Below, piece by piece: positions 55,126 to 64,000 of a stretch of DNA of 64,000 bases (positions are counted from its first letter, which is position 1; every line of letters starts with the position of its first letter). The stretch comes from Lophius americanus (lineage: Eukaryota > Chordata > Actinopteri > Lophiiformes > Lophiidae): positions 8,614,001-8,678,000 of the forward strand of contig JBBDHG010000008.1 in assembly GCA_037951165.1 (NCBI GenBank). Reading direction: 5' to 3'. The notes beneath the pieces are model-generated. The model did not search any database. It was not told the DNA's origin and saw nothing but the letters and a program-made list of their open reading frames with translations. A program made the position numbers and the translations under genes.

Positions 55126-57045
55126 TATTGACACCTTGCCAAACTGTATATGTATCAAAATGCATGCTTCATTTTACCACAATTTTTTATAAGCCCCAAT
55201 GCTATATGAACTCCTTTTTTTCAGTCAGCATCTCACTTCCGCCATTTTTCAACAGAAAGCCATGGTTACAGAAATGTGGGGGCAGATGCTCATGAAAGTT
55301 AGCAGTCTAAATTACATTGTATCACCAAGCAAGTCTTTTGTATGTAGCGCCCATGGAATGAATGAAGAGATGAATAACAACACCATTACCGCTTCTTCTC
55401 TGCTTTAGGTCACTGCCTGGGGCCAAGGGTCACGTCGGGGCTTAATTAGTGAAATGTTTGAAAAAGCTCCTGGCAACATCAACACATGACGGCGGCGATG
55501 ACATCGCACACGAAATGTAGCCCGAAGTTTAGATGATTCCAACCCGCGGAAAGATGTGATGTCACTGCGCTCAAGTAGGATTATTTTTGATTTTTCCGGC
55601 TGTGTTTGAAGTACATCATGGCTTAAAGGCTGATTATAAGAACTTAATGGACGTTTATGAAACTTGAGGTTGGGTGGGGGTGGGGGTTGCTTTGACTGTT
55701 TTATTTACTACTGATATAAATCAATGCTGAGGTATGAAATGGATACATTCCTTTTCTGTTTTAATTTCCATTTTCCTTTGGGAAATATTGTTTGTTGGAC
55801 AGAAAGAAGCTCTCAATATTGTTGCGGGTGTGTTTGCTTGGCAAAGACTCATTATACTGGATATTGCTGTGGCCGGAACCCAGGGTGGACGGACCACTCT
55901 GATGAAAATATTGATGAACCCAAAGCCAAAAATATATCGGTGTGTTTCAGAAGCAGAGTCTCTTTGTGAACTTGAAAACTTCCAGATGAGCCATCGTGCG
56001 TTGAATCACTATAATATGTCTCACACCCACAGATGAAAACTGTAAGCTGCATGTTTTTGATTTAGATGCATACAACATGATGGACATTTCACCCCCCCCT
56101 CTCGGTTTGCCTCAGGTTTTATCAGGAGGATGGCTGCTTTGCTACAAACTATTTCAAAGTGTGAACCTGGACTGAATGTGTCCTCTCTGATGTGTTGAAG
56201 CATACGGAACATCCATTAGCATTATATATTGCTGCTATTTAAATAATTTAGGAAGTTAAACTGCTGTCCATTCTAGATAAATGGATCAGTCAAGGAACTG
56301 TTGCAGGTGATAAAATTCATATTTTCCGCATCAAAGATGTATTGTTTCATCCACTGGCATCCCATCTGCTCTTAATCTGAAAAAACAGCAATCCATGCAA
56401 ACCATTTGGCCCGATGTTCATAGAGAGATGTGAATCAGCACTCCTCTCCCTCCTCCTCAGCTAAATATCTCTTAATTTATTCTCTTGCATGGGCTAGAGA
56501 ATTGGAAGACGTTGGAGGCAAAGGAGCCACTAGTCAACAACTCCATACCTGACCTCCAGTGAGATAAGTAACACTTTTCATGCAGCTACGCACCAGGTGC
56601 AGCCAACCAAAGTCCTTTACAGGAGCATAAAGTCAATTCAGGCTCATTACAAATCACTTGTCCACTGTTAGTACAACTTGTGGCAACAAGTTTGCTGACA
56701 TAAGCAATAGCTTATTAGCAACACACAACAAAGATGGGTCTTCTCTTTATTTCTTCTTATTCTTTTTGAAATGAAATACGCAGCTGAAGGAGTTCAAGTG
56801 CATATAAAGTGAAAAATTTGTTACAAACTGAACGTTTGCTTGCTAGCGTGCTGAGTTCATAGAGTTTAAAAACGATAATCTTAAGCATTTAACATTTTAA
56901 GTTTCTCTATCAAAACATTTGGATTGAAAGCATAAAAATAAACTGGAGGTGAACTAAAGCAAATTCATTTGCAATTATTTCCAAAATGAAATAGCCGGCT
57001 TAAAATGGAGGAAGCTATTATATTTTCTCTCTAGCAACAGATAAT
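55126..57045. other. unassigned DNA with a candidate conserved patch
   Basis: No repeat family is recognised. The part at about 55420-55660 is repeat-free, CpG-containing and rich in binding-site-like words ('gggcttaattagtgaaatg', 'acatgacggcggcgatgac', 'atgtgatgtcactgcgctc'); it may be a conserved noncoding element. It is followed by a G-rich run at 55672-55689. Overlapping open frames near 55724-56036 lack motifs. Confidence 0.3.
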
Positions 57046-57535
57046 ACACTGCACAGAAAATTAGATGAACGCTTAATCATCACTGTTTAATACCAAGTCA
57101 CTAATCTTCTGCGATATCAATTTGTCTAGTTAGTAAATTAATGCGATTGTAAATCAATTTCATCAGCTTTTATGCAAATGAAAGCGATAACAGTTGGACA
57201 GGAGAGACAACAGCACGACATCCCCAAAAAGGGTCTGGTTCTCCAAATGGTGACCAGAGACCATTTCTCTCTCTTCATCCTTCCTGACTGATTTTTCTCT
57301 AGTTTTCCGTTTCCCTAGTGTCCTCGTCACTACTGTTAGCAAGATGCGGTACCGCAGCCCATTCAGGTTGCACGGGTAGTCCAGCTCCCCCAGGATGGAA
57401 CATACATAGACGCTGTCACAAGAAGGTTTGCTGTGTCTCCAAGAAGAGACTCAAGAGCGCAGAGGAGATACGAGGAGATGGTCTGTTACTCAAGAAGAGC
57501 TGGACAGGGCCATAGAAGGGCAACAGTTATATAAA
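57046..57535 (+). mobile_element. Tc1/mariner-like element, second copy of the 3.4-kb family
   Basis: This is the 5' part of the same family as the element at 3446. It shares 'cttaatcatcac', 'agagacaacagcacgacatc', 'tggtgaccagagaccatttc', 'ctcttcatccttcctgactg', 'agctcccccaggatggaa', 'agaaggtttgctgtgtctcc', 'ggagatacgaggagatggtc' and 'gagctggacagggccataga'. It covers the left end and the DNA-binding part of the transposase and stops before the catalytic domain. Together the two copies cover different parts of the gene, both broken. Confidence 0.83.
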
Positions 57536-58339
57536 AGCTGAGGGCCCCTTGATTAATAACACTTTCATTGGTTAACAAAGATAGACAAAAAAGATGTTTG
57601 GTATCTAACAGTATAAAGCTGATGAAATATATTGAATTTTTTAAAGTAGGACTGGGTTTGAATTTCTACCATTTCCATTAAGTCATTTTGTTCCCAAGGA
57701 ATTACTCATTGTATATCAATAAAGATTTACGACTTTGATCCTCGAGGTTCCGATGTGTGATTTAAGGTTTACCCTAATTTCTTTGAGCAGTGTTTGTTGC
57801 TCATTTTATTAAAGGCAGATTTAAAGGCAATAGGTACCTGTTCCTGTAAGGGTAGCAGTTGAGCCAACTCTCCAAAAAACAAGTATCACTGTATTGCAGC
57901 CTCCTTATGTCTAAAATGCATTTTTAAACTTTTAAACAGATTCAAACAGACTTTTATTCTTATCCATGTGTTGGAACAATGGCTTTATAAATGGTTCTGC
58001 CTCAAAACTTGATTTTCAAATCCAATCTAGTCTTGTGCCAGTCAATCTCACACTAGATGATTTTGCCCTGAATTAGTTAAAAACTATCATTTGTTTTTGC
58101 ATAACATCTGGAGTTAGATTTAACTGGTCTAAAGGGTGACACAGAACTGCCAGAATTTGAAAGTTACACGCGCACCAGCTGGTGCGTGGGCCGAAGGTGA
58201 TGACTGGCTATGCAAAACGGCATTGAGTGAAACTTCATCAGCTTTTAAAAAACTGTTTTGACTCTGTTGCTGCAGGTTACTATTGAATAATCAATTCACA
58301 TATGGATGCTAAAATCCAATTAGGATATAAATCATCAAT
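57536..58339. other. unassigned AT-rich DNA
   Basis: No gene or repeat family is recognised. Confidence 0.3.
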
Positions 58340-59124
58340 GGCAGAATATTGAACAAGAGAGCACGGCCTGTCCTTGACACTGAAAAACCAGGAGCGTTCA
58401 AAAGCTGGTTGCATGAGATTCTGGACCAGAATCTGCTACAATGTCGAAAATGTTGGAAGGACTGTTTACTTTCTCATTTGTTGGCGATATGGCTACATTT
58501 TCAAGTCCTGGTGTATTGGCCCTGCTCCTACTAATCTCAAACCAAACTGTGTACAAAACGTACATAAAAGAAAGGCAACCTGAGTTAACACAAAATACAA
58601 GTTTTAACCCTAAATTGCCAAATGCATCATATGTGATACATGACTTTTCGAGACGTCTAAATTGACCCGGTTGTATACAACCATATACATGCAGTACACA
58701 AGTTATCCAACAGGGGACCACAAGCGTGCTGGAGATGTTGTTCGGGAAATTACCTCAAACCTCAAGACTGGAAAGAAAATCCCATATTTTTTGTGGACAA
58801 ATACTGGAACAGTTGAAATCAAGAGGAATCAATTCTAAAGGTACAATTCAGTTCAACATGCTAAAAGACTGCAATATGGTGGAAGATAAAGACTTGAAGA
58901 AAAAAGGGAAGACAGTCCCCTTGGCTTCAATGTAAACCAAACAACACCATCAATGTTAGATGCTATGACAACAAACCTGTTGACCTACTAATTTTACCAT
59001 CGAACAACTGGACAATATGGAATGTTGGGATCAGAATTCCAATATCCACATAATTGTTTCCAAAGACATATTGTTGATATGTTTTCTGCTCTGTACCAGT
59101 TAAATTTCATATTACAAATATGTA
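58340..59124 (+). mobile_element. piggyBac-type transposase relic, part 1
   Basis: The plus strand shows the order of motifs in the catalytic part of piggyBac-family (PGBD-like) transposases. HKRAGDVVREITSNLKTGKK is followed by FVDKYWNS, where families have DNFFTS. LEQLKSRGINSKGTIQFN comes next, then VEDKDLKKKGK, and then VRCYDNKPVDLL, the DNKPV motif containing a catalytic-region aspartate. IVDMFSALYQLN matches the GGVDxxDxxxxxYR region. Frameshifts and stops separate these blocks. The N-terminal half is poorly recognisable near 58349-58600. No TTAA-flanked termini were found. Confidence 0.75.
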
Positions 59125-59338
59125 TATGTAAACTTGAAGCGGATTTATCTCATTAGGTAGAGTGGTTGTCATACAATTGGGAGATTGTGGTTCAATGGGA
59201 TCCTTTAACGTGACATTGAAACACTGCTTGCTCCCCGGGTGCTTCACAATGTCTGCCCACTTCTACCATCAGGGATGGGTCAAATGCAGGGAATTACTTT
59301 CACACTGTTGTCCTGTATTTATGTATTATGTATAAAAA
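59125..59338 (+). mobile_element. tRNA-derived SINE inserted in piggyBac relic
   Basis: The head resembles a tRNA: 'gcggatttatctcattaggt' then 'agagtggttgtcatac' (A-box region) and 'gattgtggttcaatggga' (B-box ggttcaatg). The body contains 'gcttgctccccgggtgcttc', 'acaatgtctgcccacttcta' and 'gatgggtcaaatgcaggga', a series known from fish tRNA SINEs and different from the AFC-like family elsewhere in this window. The ends are approximate. Confidence 0.75.
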
Positions 59339-59650
59339 CACCAATACCTGGAAGAAACCCATGGTCCGTTAAAAATTTCAGGAAACTGTTGGCACTTCTC
59401 TCACGAGTGCAGGAACATGCAAGATTAAGTGTGGCGGACCACTATTCTCTCCAGAAGTATAGGCAGCACCTCTCCGCAGAAGACCAACCGTTAGTGTGCC
59501 CCCTGATGTGAGAGTGGATGGCACTGATTATTTCTCGACATGGAAAAACCACACAGAGACTGTTGCAAGCGTAAGGTTCATCTTTGATTGAACCAGGACA
59601 GGAACGGTTTTCTCCTCTACCACAATGCAATGAACCAAAATAAAAGTTTT
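59339..59650 (+). mobile_element. piggyBac-type transposase relic, part 2 (C-terminus)
   Basis: After the SINE the C-terminal region follows: PPDVRVDGTDY, then in another frame RDCCKRKVHL, a stop, and LNQDRNGFLLYHNAMNQ. These correspond to the DG-x-H-like spacer and the end of the cysteine-rich domain (family pattern LN-x-DRNCF-x-x-YH) that closes piggyBac transposases. One cysteine of that end is replaced by glycine and the frame is broken, so the domain is not functional. Confidence 0.7.
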
Positions 59651-60294
59651 GGAAAAATATTATTTTCCAAGGTTGACAAAGAATTCAAAGTTTCTGAGTT
59701 TAATGACTTAAAAGTGTTGTGTACTGTATATTTTGGCTGAAATAAAAATAATGGTGTGGGCAATAAATTATCGAGAAAGAAGAAGAATAACTGCCAAATC
59801 AGATATGATTTTTGAAAGAATAGACTGCAAAGTAGTACTCCAATTTTTATTCTAATCTGGCAGAAGCTGAAATACAGACTCTAGTAAAAAGACAGTTGTT
59901 GGTTAAAACAAAGTTGTTTGATTTGATTAGGAATTATGGTACGGGTAAACCAAAAACCAGTTTAGAGAAGTAAAAAATATTGGAAAAGGGGCAACGAGTG
60001 AACAACAAAACCTACCCACTCTTCCCAAACTGCAGTTTCTGGTAAAAGGGAAAATATATACATCAGAATCTAAGGCCCAGGTAGTTTTAGCGTTAAACTG
60101 GCCGAGCTCTTGGATTCTCCATCGTGGTGCCTCCATCATAATCATTGGTTGGACTGGGTTGGACTCCAATCAGGTGTCTGCAGACGCCTGACATTAAGAG
60201 ACAAGGTAATGCCTCCAGCAGTGGGAGCCAGTCACATAGAGGAGATTGGGAACTCACTTTACCGATGAAGTCTGACAGAAAATGAGACGCAACA
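59651..60294. other. unassigned DNA
   Basis: The first part may be the untranslated end of the piggyBac element. The rest is not recognised. Confidence 0.3.
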
Positions 60295-60790
60295 AGGGGC
60301 GTTGGGTCAGGACTCGTCTTGACCGTTCTGACTTCCAATCTAACGATTCTTGTTTCTTCAATGAACTGGAGAACTGTGTTGAATCCAGACCATATCCAGA
60401 TGTTGTTTAAAATTAGGGACAGCAAATACAACCTGAGAGGAACATACATATTTGAAAAAGCTAAGATGACACATGTTAAAAATCATTGTCTGTCAGCCGG
60501 GGTGTGAAACTGTGGAATGACTGTTCTGAAAATGTTAAAACATGTAGTACACTGAATAGGCTCAAAAAACTAATGCGACAATAATAGAAACAGCAGAAAT
60601 TATAATATTAATAATCTGTTACTGTTGTTGCCATTAATCTGATTTGGTTATATTAATGTCTTGTAATGCAAGAGGAGTAGGTGTTAAAAAGCTTTAGCTT
60701 CAGCCTATACTCTTTCGGTTTATTATTGAAAATTTCTGTCTTTGTCATTTTGTTTTTTTTATTTTAGTGAAAATTAACTGAAATAAGTCA
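60295..60790 (+). mobile_element. LINE C-terminus and 3' UTR, clade uncertain
   Basis: The C-terminal block LFKIRDSKYNLRGTYIFEKA with CLSAGVKLWNDCSENV (one frameshift) is typical of the last 70 residues of a fish non-LTR reverse transcriptase. The 3' UTR contains 'gaggagtaggtgttaaaaag' and 'cagcctatactctttcggtt', a pattern of the 'aggattaaataagc...tactccttttcgg' kind seen at the ends of fish LINEs. No catalytic domain remains. Confidence 0.65.
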
Positions 60791-61639
60791 ATTCAATTCA
60801 AATTCAATATCACCATAATGTCAACATGCAAATACATTTCAGAAAATTGAATAAATAATCAGCAATCTGTCTTCTCGTCTGTTAAGAGCACGTGTCCATT
60901 TGAAAGAAGTTATAAGGCTCTGTGTTAAAGCAATAGGCGGAGAGAGACTGCTGCTGCCGAGTGTAGGTTTGCTTTTGGGAATAGATGCCTATGGTATGGG
61001 GTTTAAATAATGAAACATCATATGAAGAAGAAAATAACAGAGCGCAGGCACCAATATCTCCGGATAAATCCTAATGCAAGCGTGTAGACTAGCTCTGCGC
61101 TCGCTGAAAAAACGTGTCTTAGAATCTCACAAGTCTCCCAGGAAGGAGGAGGAACCTTTGTAATAAAGTGATTTGGTGTCAAAGAGAAATCCACCCAGGC
61201 GACTGCTTATTGGTTTCAGACTGTCGCGCTCAGTGTTGGAAGGTTCGCAGGTGATTGATGGTGTCTTTCTTTAATCAGAGAGGTGATTCATCAGGACTTT
61301 TTTTTTAGGATTTAAGGTGCTTTTGACGTTGCTCATTTCTAATCAGAAGGAGATTAGTGTTTCTCTCTCTCGAGGATCCTGTTCACATCTTCGATGAGTT
61401 TCCGAAATGAAAGGGAAAAAAAACTAGATGCTATACATTGTCTGAAACTGTCAGCATTACTGCAAGTGTATCAAAGCAGAAATTGATTGCTCCATTTTTT
61501 TCCGAAGTCATCGTTCTACTAACCCCTAGTACATGTATTTTCAATTAATTAAACAAACCAATAAATATTTGAATGGCACTTACATGATCTTTACTATTAA
61601 AGCTAAAAACATAAAATAACCATTACCTGGAAGTCTCCT
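60791..61639. other. unassigned DNA with a candidate conserved patch
   Basis: No repeat is recognised. The part at 60880-61330 is unique-looking, of moderate GC, with 'ataaggctctgtgttaaagc', 'cgactgcttattggtttcag' (an inverted CCAAT word) and 'caggtgattgatggtgtc'. It could be regulatory; there is no direct proof. Confidence 0.28.
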
Positions 61640-62143
61640 CCAGGTAAAGGTTTATTAACCATAAAATTATATCTACTGACAGGTGAAGTCATAATAACAT
61701 TGTTGATTGTGTACAATATTATTTTAATAAATGGGATATATTAAACAGCAATGGAACATTTTCCTCAAAGTTGGTGCGTTAGAGGCCGGAAAAATGGATC
61801 CAGGTAATTATGTATTGGCCAATATGTGATGCTTATACAGCTGGGTCAGAACATCTCCAGATCTAACGTTCTCTTTGAGCATTCCAAGTCTGCATTGGTT
61901 CAAACCCACCAAAGTGGTCAAAGAAGTAAAACTGGTGATTTATGCATATGGGATCGAAGTGAAAGAAAGTGTCGACTGATTCCACAGAAGATCTACTGTG
62001 GCACAAATTGCTGAAACCATATAATGGTAAGAAAAGAGTCCAAACATACTGCGCATAGCATGATAGAGGTTTTGTGGCTGCAAAAAAGGTGTTCCACAAC
62101 ATTAGGCACCTGGTATTTATGTTATGAATGATCACTTAATATA
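61640..62143 (+). mobile_element. Tc1-like element T3c, terminus-to-terminus deletion derivative
   Basis: Both ends of the T3 family are visible: left 'ctgacaggtgaagtcataat' near 61676 and right 'caaaaaaggtgttccacaac' plus 'attaggcacctggtatttat' near 62085-62120. The left end of the gene is followed by 'agctgggtcagaacatctcc', 'gttcaaacccaccaaagtgg', 'gtggcacaaattgctgaaac' and then almost directly by the right end. The catalytic domain has been deleted. At about 0.5 kb it is the size of a nonautonomous derivative. Confidence 0.8.
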
Positions 62144-62316
62144 CTCAGGCCTTGACAACTCTTGATGTTCATCAGCTGTGGGCAATCGGGTCCAGATGTG
62201 GATCATAATTGATTTCCAGATTTGGAAAGAGATAGGTCTGAAAAGCAAAACATCATCAGAGTCACGTTAGCTTGTGATATGTCTTGGGTGAAACAATACA
62301 ATTAAAAAGGCCCATG

Positions 62317-63290
62317 ATGTGGTCCCCGACAGTATGCGTATATCCCTGAAAATTTCCAAATCGTCTGCATTGTACACACCTCAAATTAGATGTGAAGTTT
62401 GTCCACAGTGTTTTCGTAAAAAGAAAAATCTGCCCCACGTGGATTAAATATGAACTATTAGAATATTCATAAGAAAGATCTCCTGGAGTTGATTCTTGTG
62501 CACCAAATCTGGACTAAATCAGACCAACGGTTGGGACGTTATGCTAAAAAAAATTGTTTTATTTCTGAGAAGCTCCCCCTAGTGACTAAAATATGAACTT
62601 TTGAATGTAATTTGTAGATTTCATATGCAACAAATTTTGACTGAATCAGACCAAATTCATTGAGATACTATGGCCTGAAACCTTTTTGAGATAAAGCTCC
62701 ACCAAGAGTCAATAATATACTACCGACCTTTACAAAAAACAATCCAGGTTTTCTTCGCAATAAGATCTATCTGGTTGCATAATTTGAAAATTATTCATGA
62801 AACAATTTTTGCGATATATCTTGAAGGCAGTGTTTTTACTAAAAAAAAAGCTTCCCCGTAAAATATATTTACAAGATAGCCTTTGTCAAGTAGATTCATA
62901 TTCATAAAATTTGGAAGAACTTGGATCAACATTTAGGAACTTATATCTGAAAAACTATGTTTTCTGTACAAAGCTCCCATAGTAAGTAAAATATGAACTA
63001 TTGGTAAATCAATATTAATACAAGATGAATCTAGCTAATCTATCACCAAATTTGGTTCAAAGCCTGAGAAATTATGGCCCGAAAACCTAGAAAGATAAAG
63101 TTTCCTCTGGTGTTCGAAATATATAACCAACCTTTCCCAAAATCAGTCCAGTTCTTCGTCTTACTAAGATCTATGTAAGCATAACGTTTGAAGACGATAC
63201 ATTAAATGGTGACTGAGTTCTCGCGCTAAAATGAAGGATCTGCCATGGTCCCGTAAGCGGGCGGTGATATAATGATCTCCTTCGGGTACG
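62317..63290 (+). repeat. repeat X, copy H, longest
   Basis: It begins 'gtccccgacagtatgcgtat' followed by 'atccctgaaaatttccaaat'. Core modules begin at 62501, 62628, 62903 and 63044, and 'gaagctccccctagtgacta' plus 'aaatatgaacttttgaa' blocks lie between them. The 'ccagttcttcgtcttactaa' block follows, and the end is GC-rich ('gtaagcgggcggtgatataa'). No coding frame is present. Confidence 0.75.
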
Positions 63291-64000
63291 TCTATTCCTT
63301 CTTTTCAAGGTCTGCCTCTCAACAATTGTTCCAGAACTTTGTTTTGGTCAGGCCTAATATGTTTTAATGGTGAAGGTGGGCATTTGGAAAGGTATGTGTA
63401 GCCGCTCTCCGTTCTCAACCGTTTTTTGAAATCATTATCTGAGCACAACGGATGGACACATTCCAGATGAATGCTAAAGAAATCAATGCCACAGATTAAT
63501 TTCCTCTATTCGAGAAAAGAATCTGGGCTCTTAATAATGAAAACTGATTGTTTCACATTCATATTCATCATACTTCAAGGTTCATCTGTTCCGAAAATTA
63601 CAATGCTAGTCCGTGTTAAATCACATAGACAAAAACAAATATTGACTCTAGATGGTGCATTCCACAGCAGGAATGTGTTGCAGAGCAAAGCCTTGATGCA
63701 TTGACTAAAGGTAACTGTATTGACAGAACACTCATGCCTTCTTGCATTATTTTACCCTTTCAAAAGAGCCACGCAGCTCACATTCATTTGCTTTTTTAAA
63801 CAAGCTACGTGAGGTATGTTGACTGTGTTCAACATGTTTCAACAATTTCTTTTATATTTCACTGTGATTCATTAACATGCACACAGACACGCTGTGGGTA
63901 AACAGGGACTCATGCAGGAAAGCAAACACAGCAGTATCGACCAGCGCTGGAGCATTTGCATTGGTGTCCAGTCCTCATTCATACGGGCCTTGCTCCGACT
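63291..64000. other. unassigned DNA to the window edge
   Basis: No gene or repeat family is recognised. The part from about 63720 is repeat-free and contains ATTA/TTGCAT words (ctggagcatttgcattgg, an octamer-like ATTTGCAT); it may be conserved noncoding DNA. Confidence 0.3.

Noticed and set aside
55672..55689. G-quadruplex
   Set aside because: Only three separate G runs are clear; too weak to list as a structure.
59138..59210. Functional tRNA gene
   Set aside because: A- and B-box-like words are present, but the sequence continues into a SINE body and lacks a credible cloverleaf.
60093..60449. 118-codon minus-strand open frame
   Set aside because: Partly antisense to the plus-strand LINE C-terminus; no independent motif.
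1..64000. A bacterial-style or mobile defence gene system
   Set aside because: No operon-like gene clusters, ribosome binding sites or relevant protein motifs; the content is vertebrate transposon-rich DNA.

Overview
The window reads as nuclear DNA of a bony fish, most likely a teleost. It is AT-rich and densely packed with decayed transposable elements of types common in fish: several Tc1/mariner families, piggyBac and hAT DNA elements, RTE/Rex3-, Rex1-, L2- and L1-type LINEs, and tRNA-derived SINEs. I found no intact host gene, no tRNA or rRNA gene, no CRISPR array and no bacterial-style operon. Every long reading frame I could explain is a remnant of a transposon protein or a shadow on its opposite strand. 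The window looks like an intergenic or intronic stretch. Family names rest on remembered sequence patterns and protein motifs, not on a database search.

Layout. 0-5 kb: unassigned DNA, a Tc1-like relic, a minus-strand SINE head, a second Tc1-like element with an internal deletion, and an 18-bp minisatellite. 5.8-8.4 kb: three same-strand copies of an unclassified repeat, here called repeat X. 10.6-14.2 kb: two RTE-type LINE relics facing each other tail to tail. 15-18.3 kb: a Tc1-like element split by a Rex1-like LINE, which is itself split by repeat X, followed by a Rex3-like LINE ending in a perfect 90-bp TGGA array. 18.3-23.6 kb: mostly unassigned. 23.6-29.3 kb: an hAT-like nonautonomous element, a Tc1-like element split by a GATT-tailed repeat, a MITE and a SINE tail. 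30-34.3 kb: a short protein-like open segment, an RTE relic, a Tc1-like fragment, a Rex3 scrap and a minus-strand repeat X copy.

34.3-42.7 kb: the most unique-looking part. It holds a homeodomain-motif-rich candidate conserved element near 35 kb, a CpG-rich patch near 37.6 kb and another candidate near 41.4 kb, with LINE tails and another repeat X copy between them. 42.7-47.9 kb: an L1-type LINE interrupted by an L2-type LINE. 50.5-55.1 kb: a GATT-tailed repeat, an RTE relic, a full-length SINE and a Rex3 fragment. 57-64 kb: a second copy of the deleted Tc1-like family, a piggyBac relic with a SINE inside, a LINE tail, a terminus-to-terminus Tc1-like deletion derivative, and a long repeat X copy.

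The parts do not form a pathway. What they give is insertion history: at least four nested insertions, from which relative ages can be read. The most unusual item is repeat X: about eight copies, both orientations, internal modules spaced about 120-155 bp (or roughly twice that), no coding capacity I can see, and no family I recognise.
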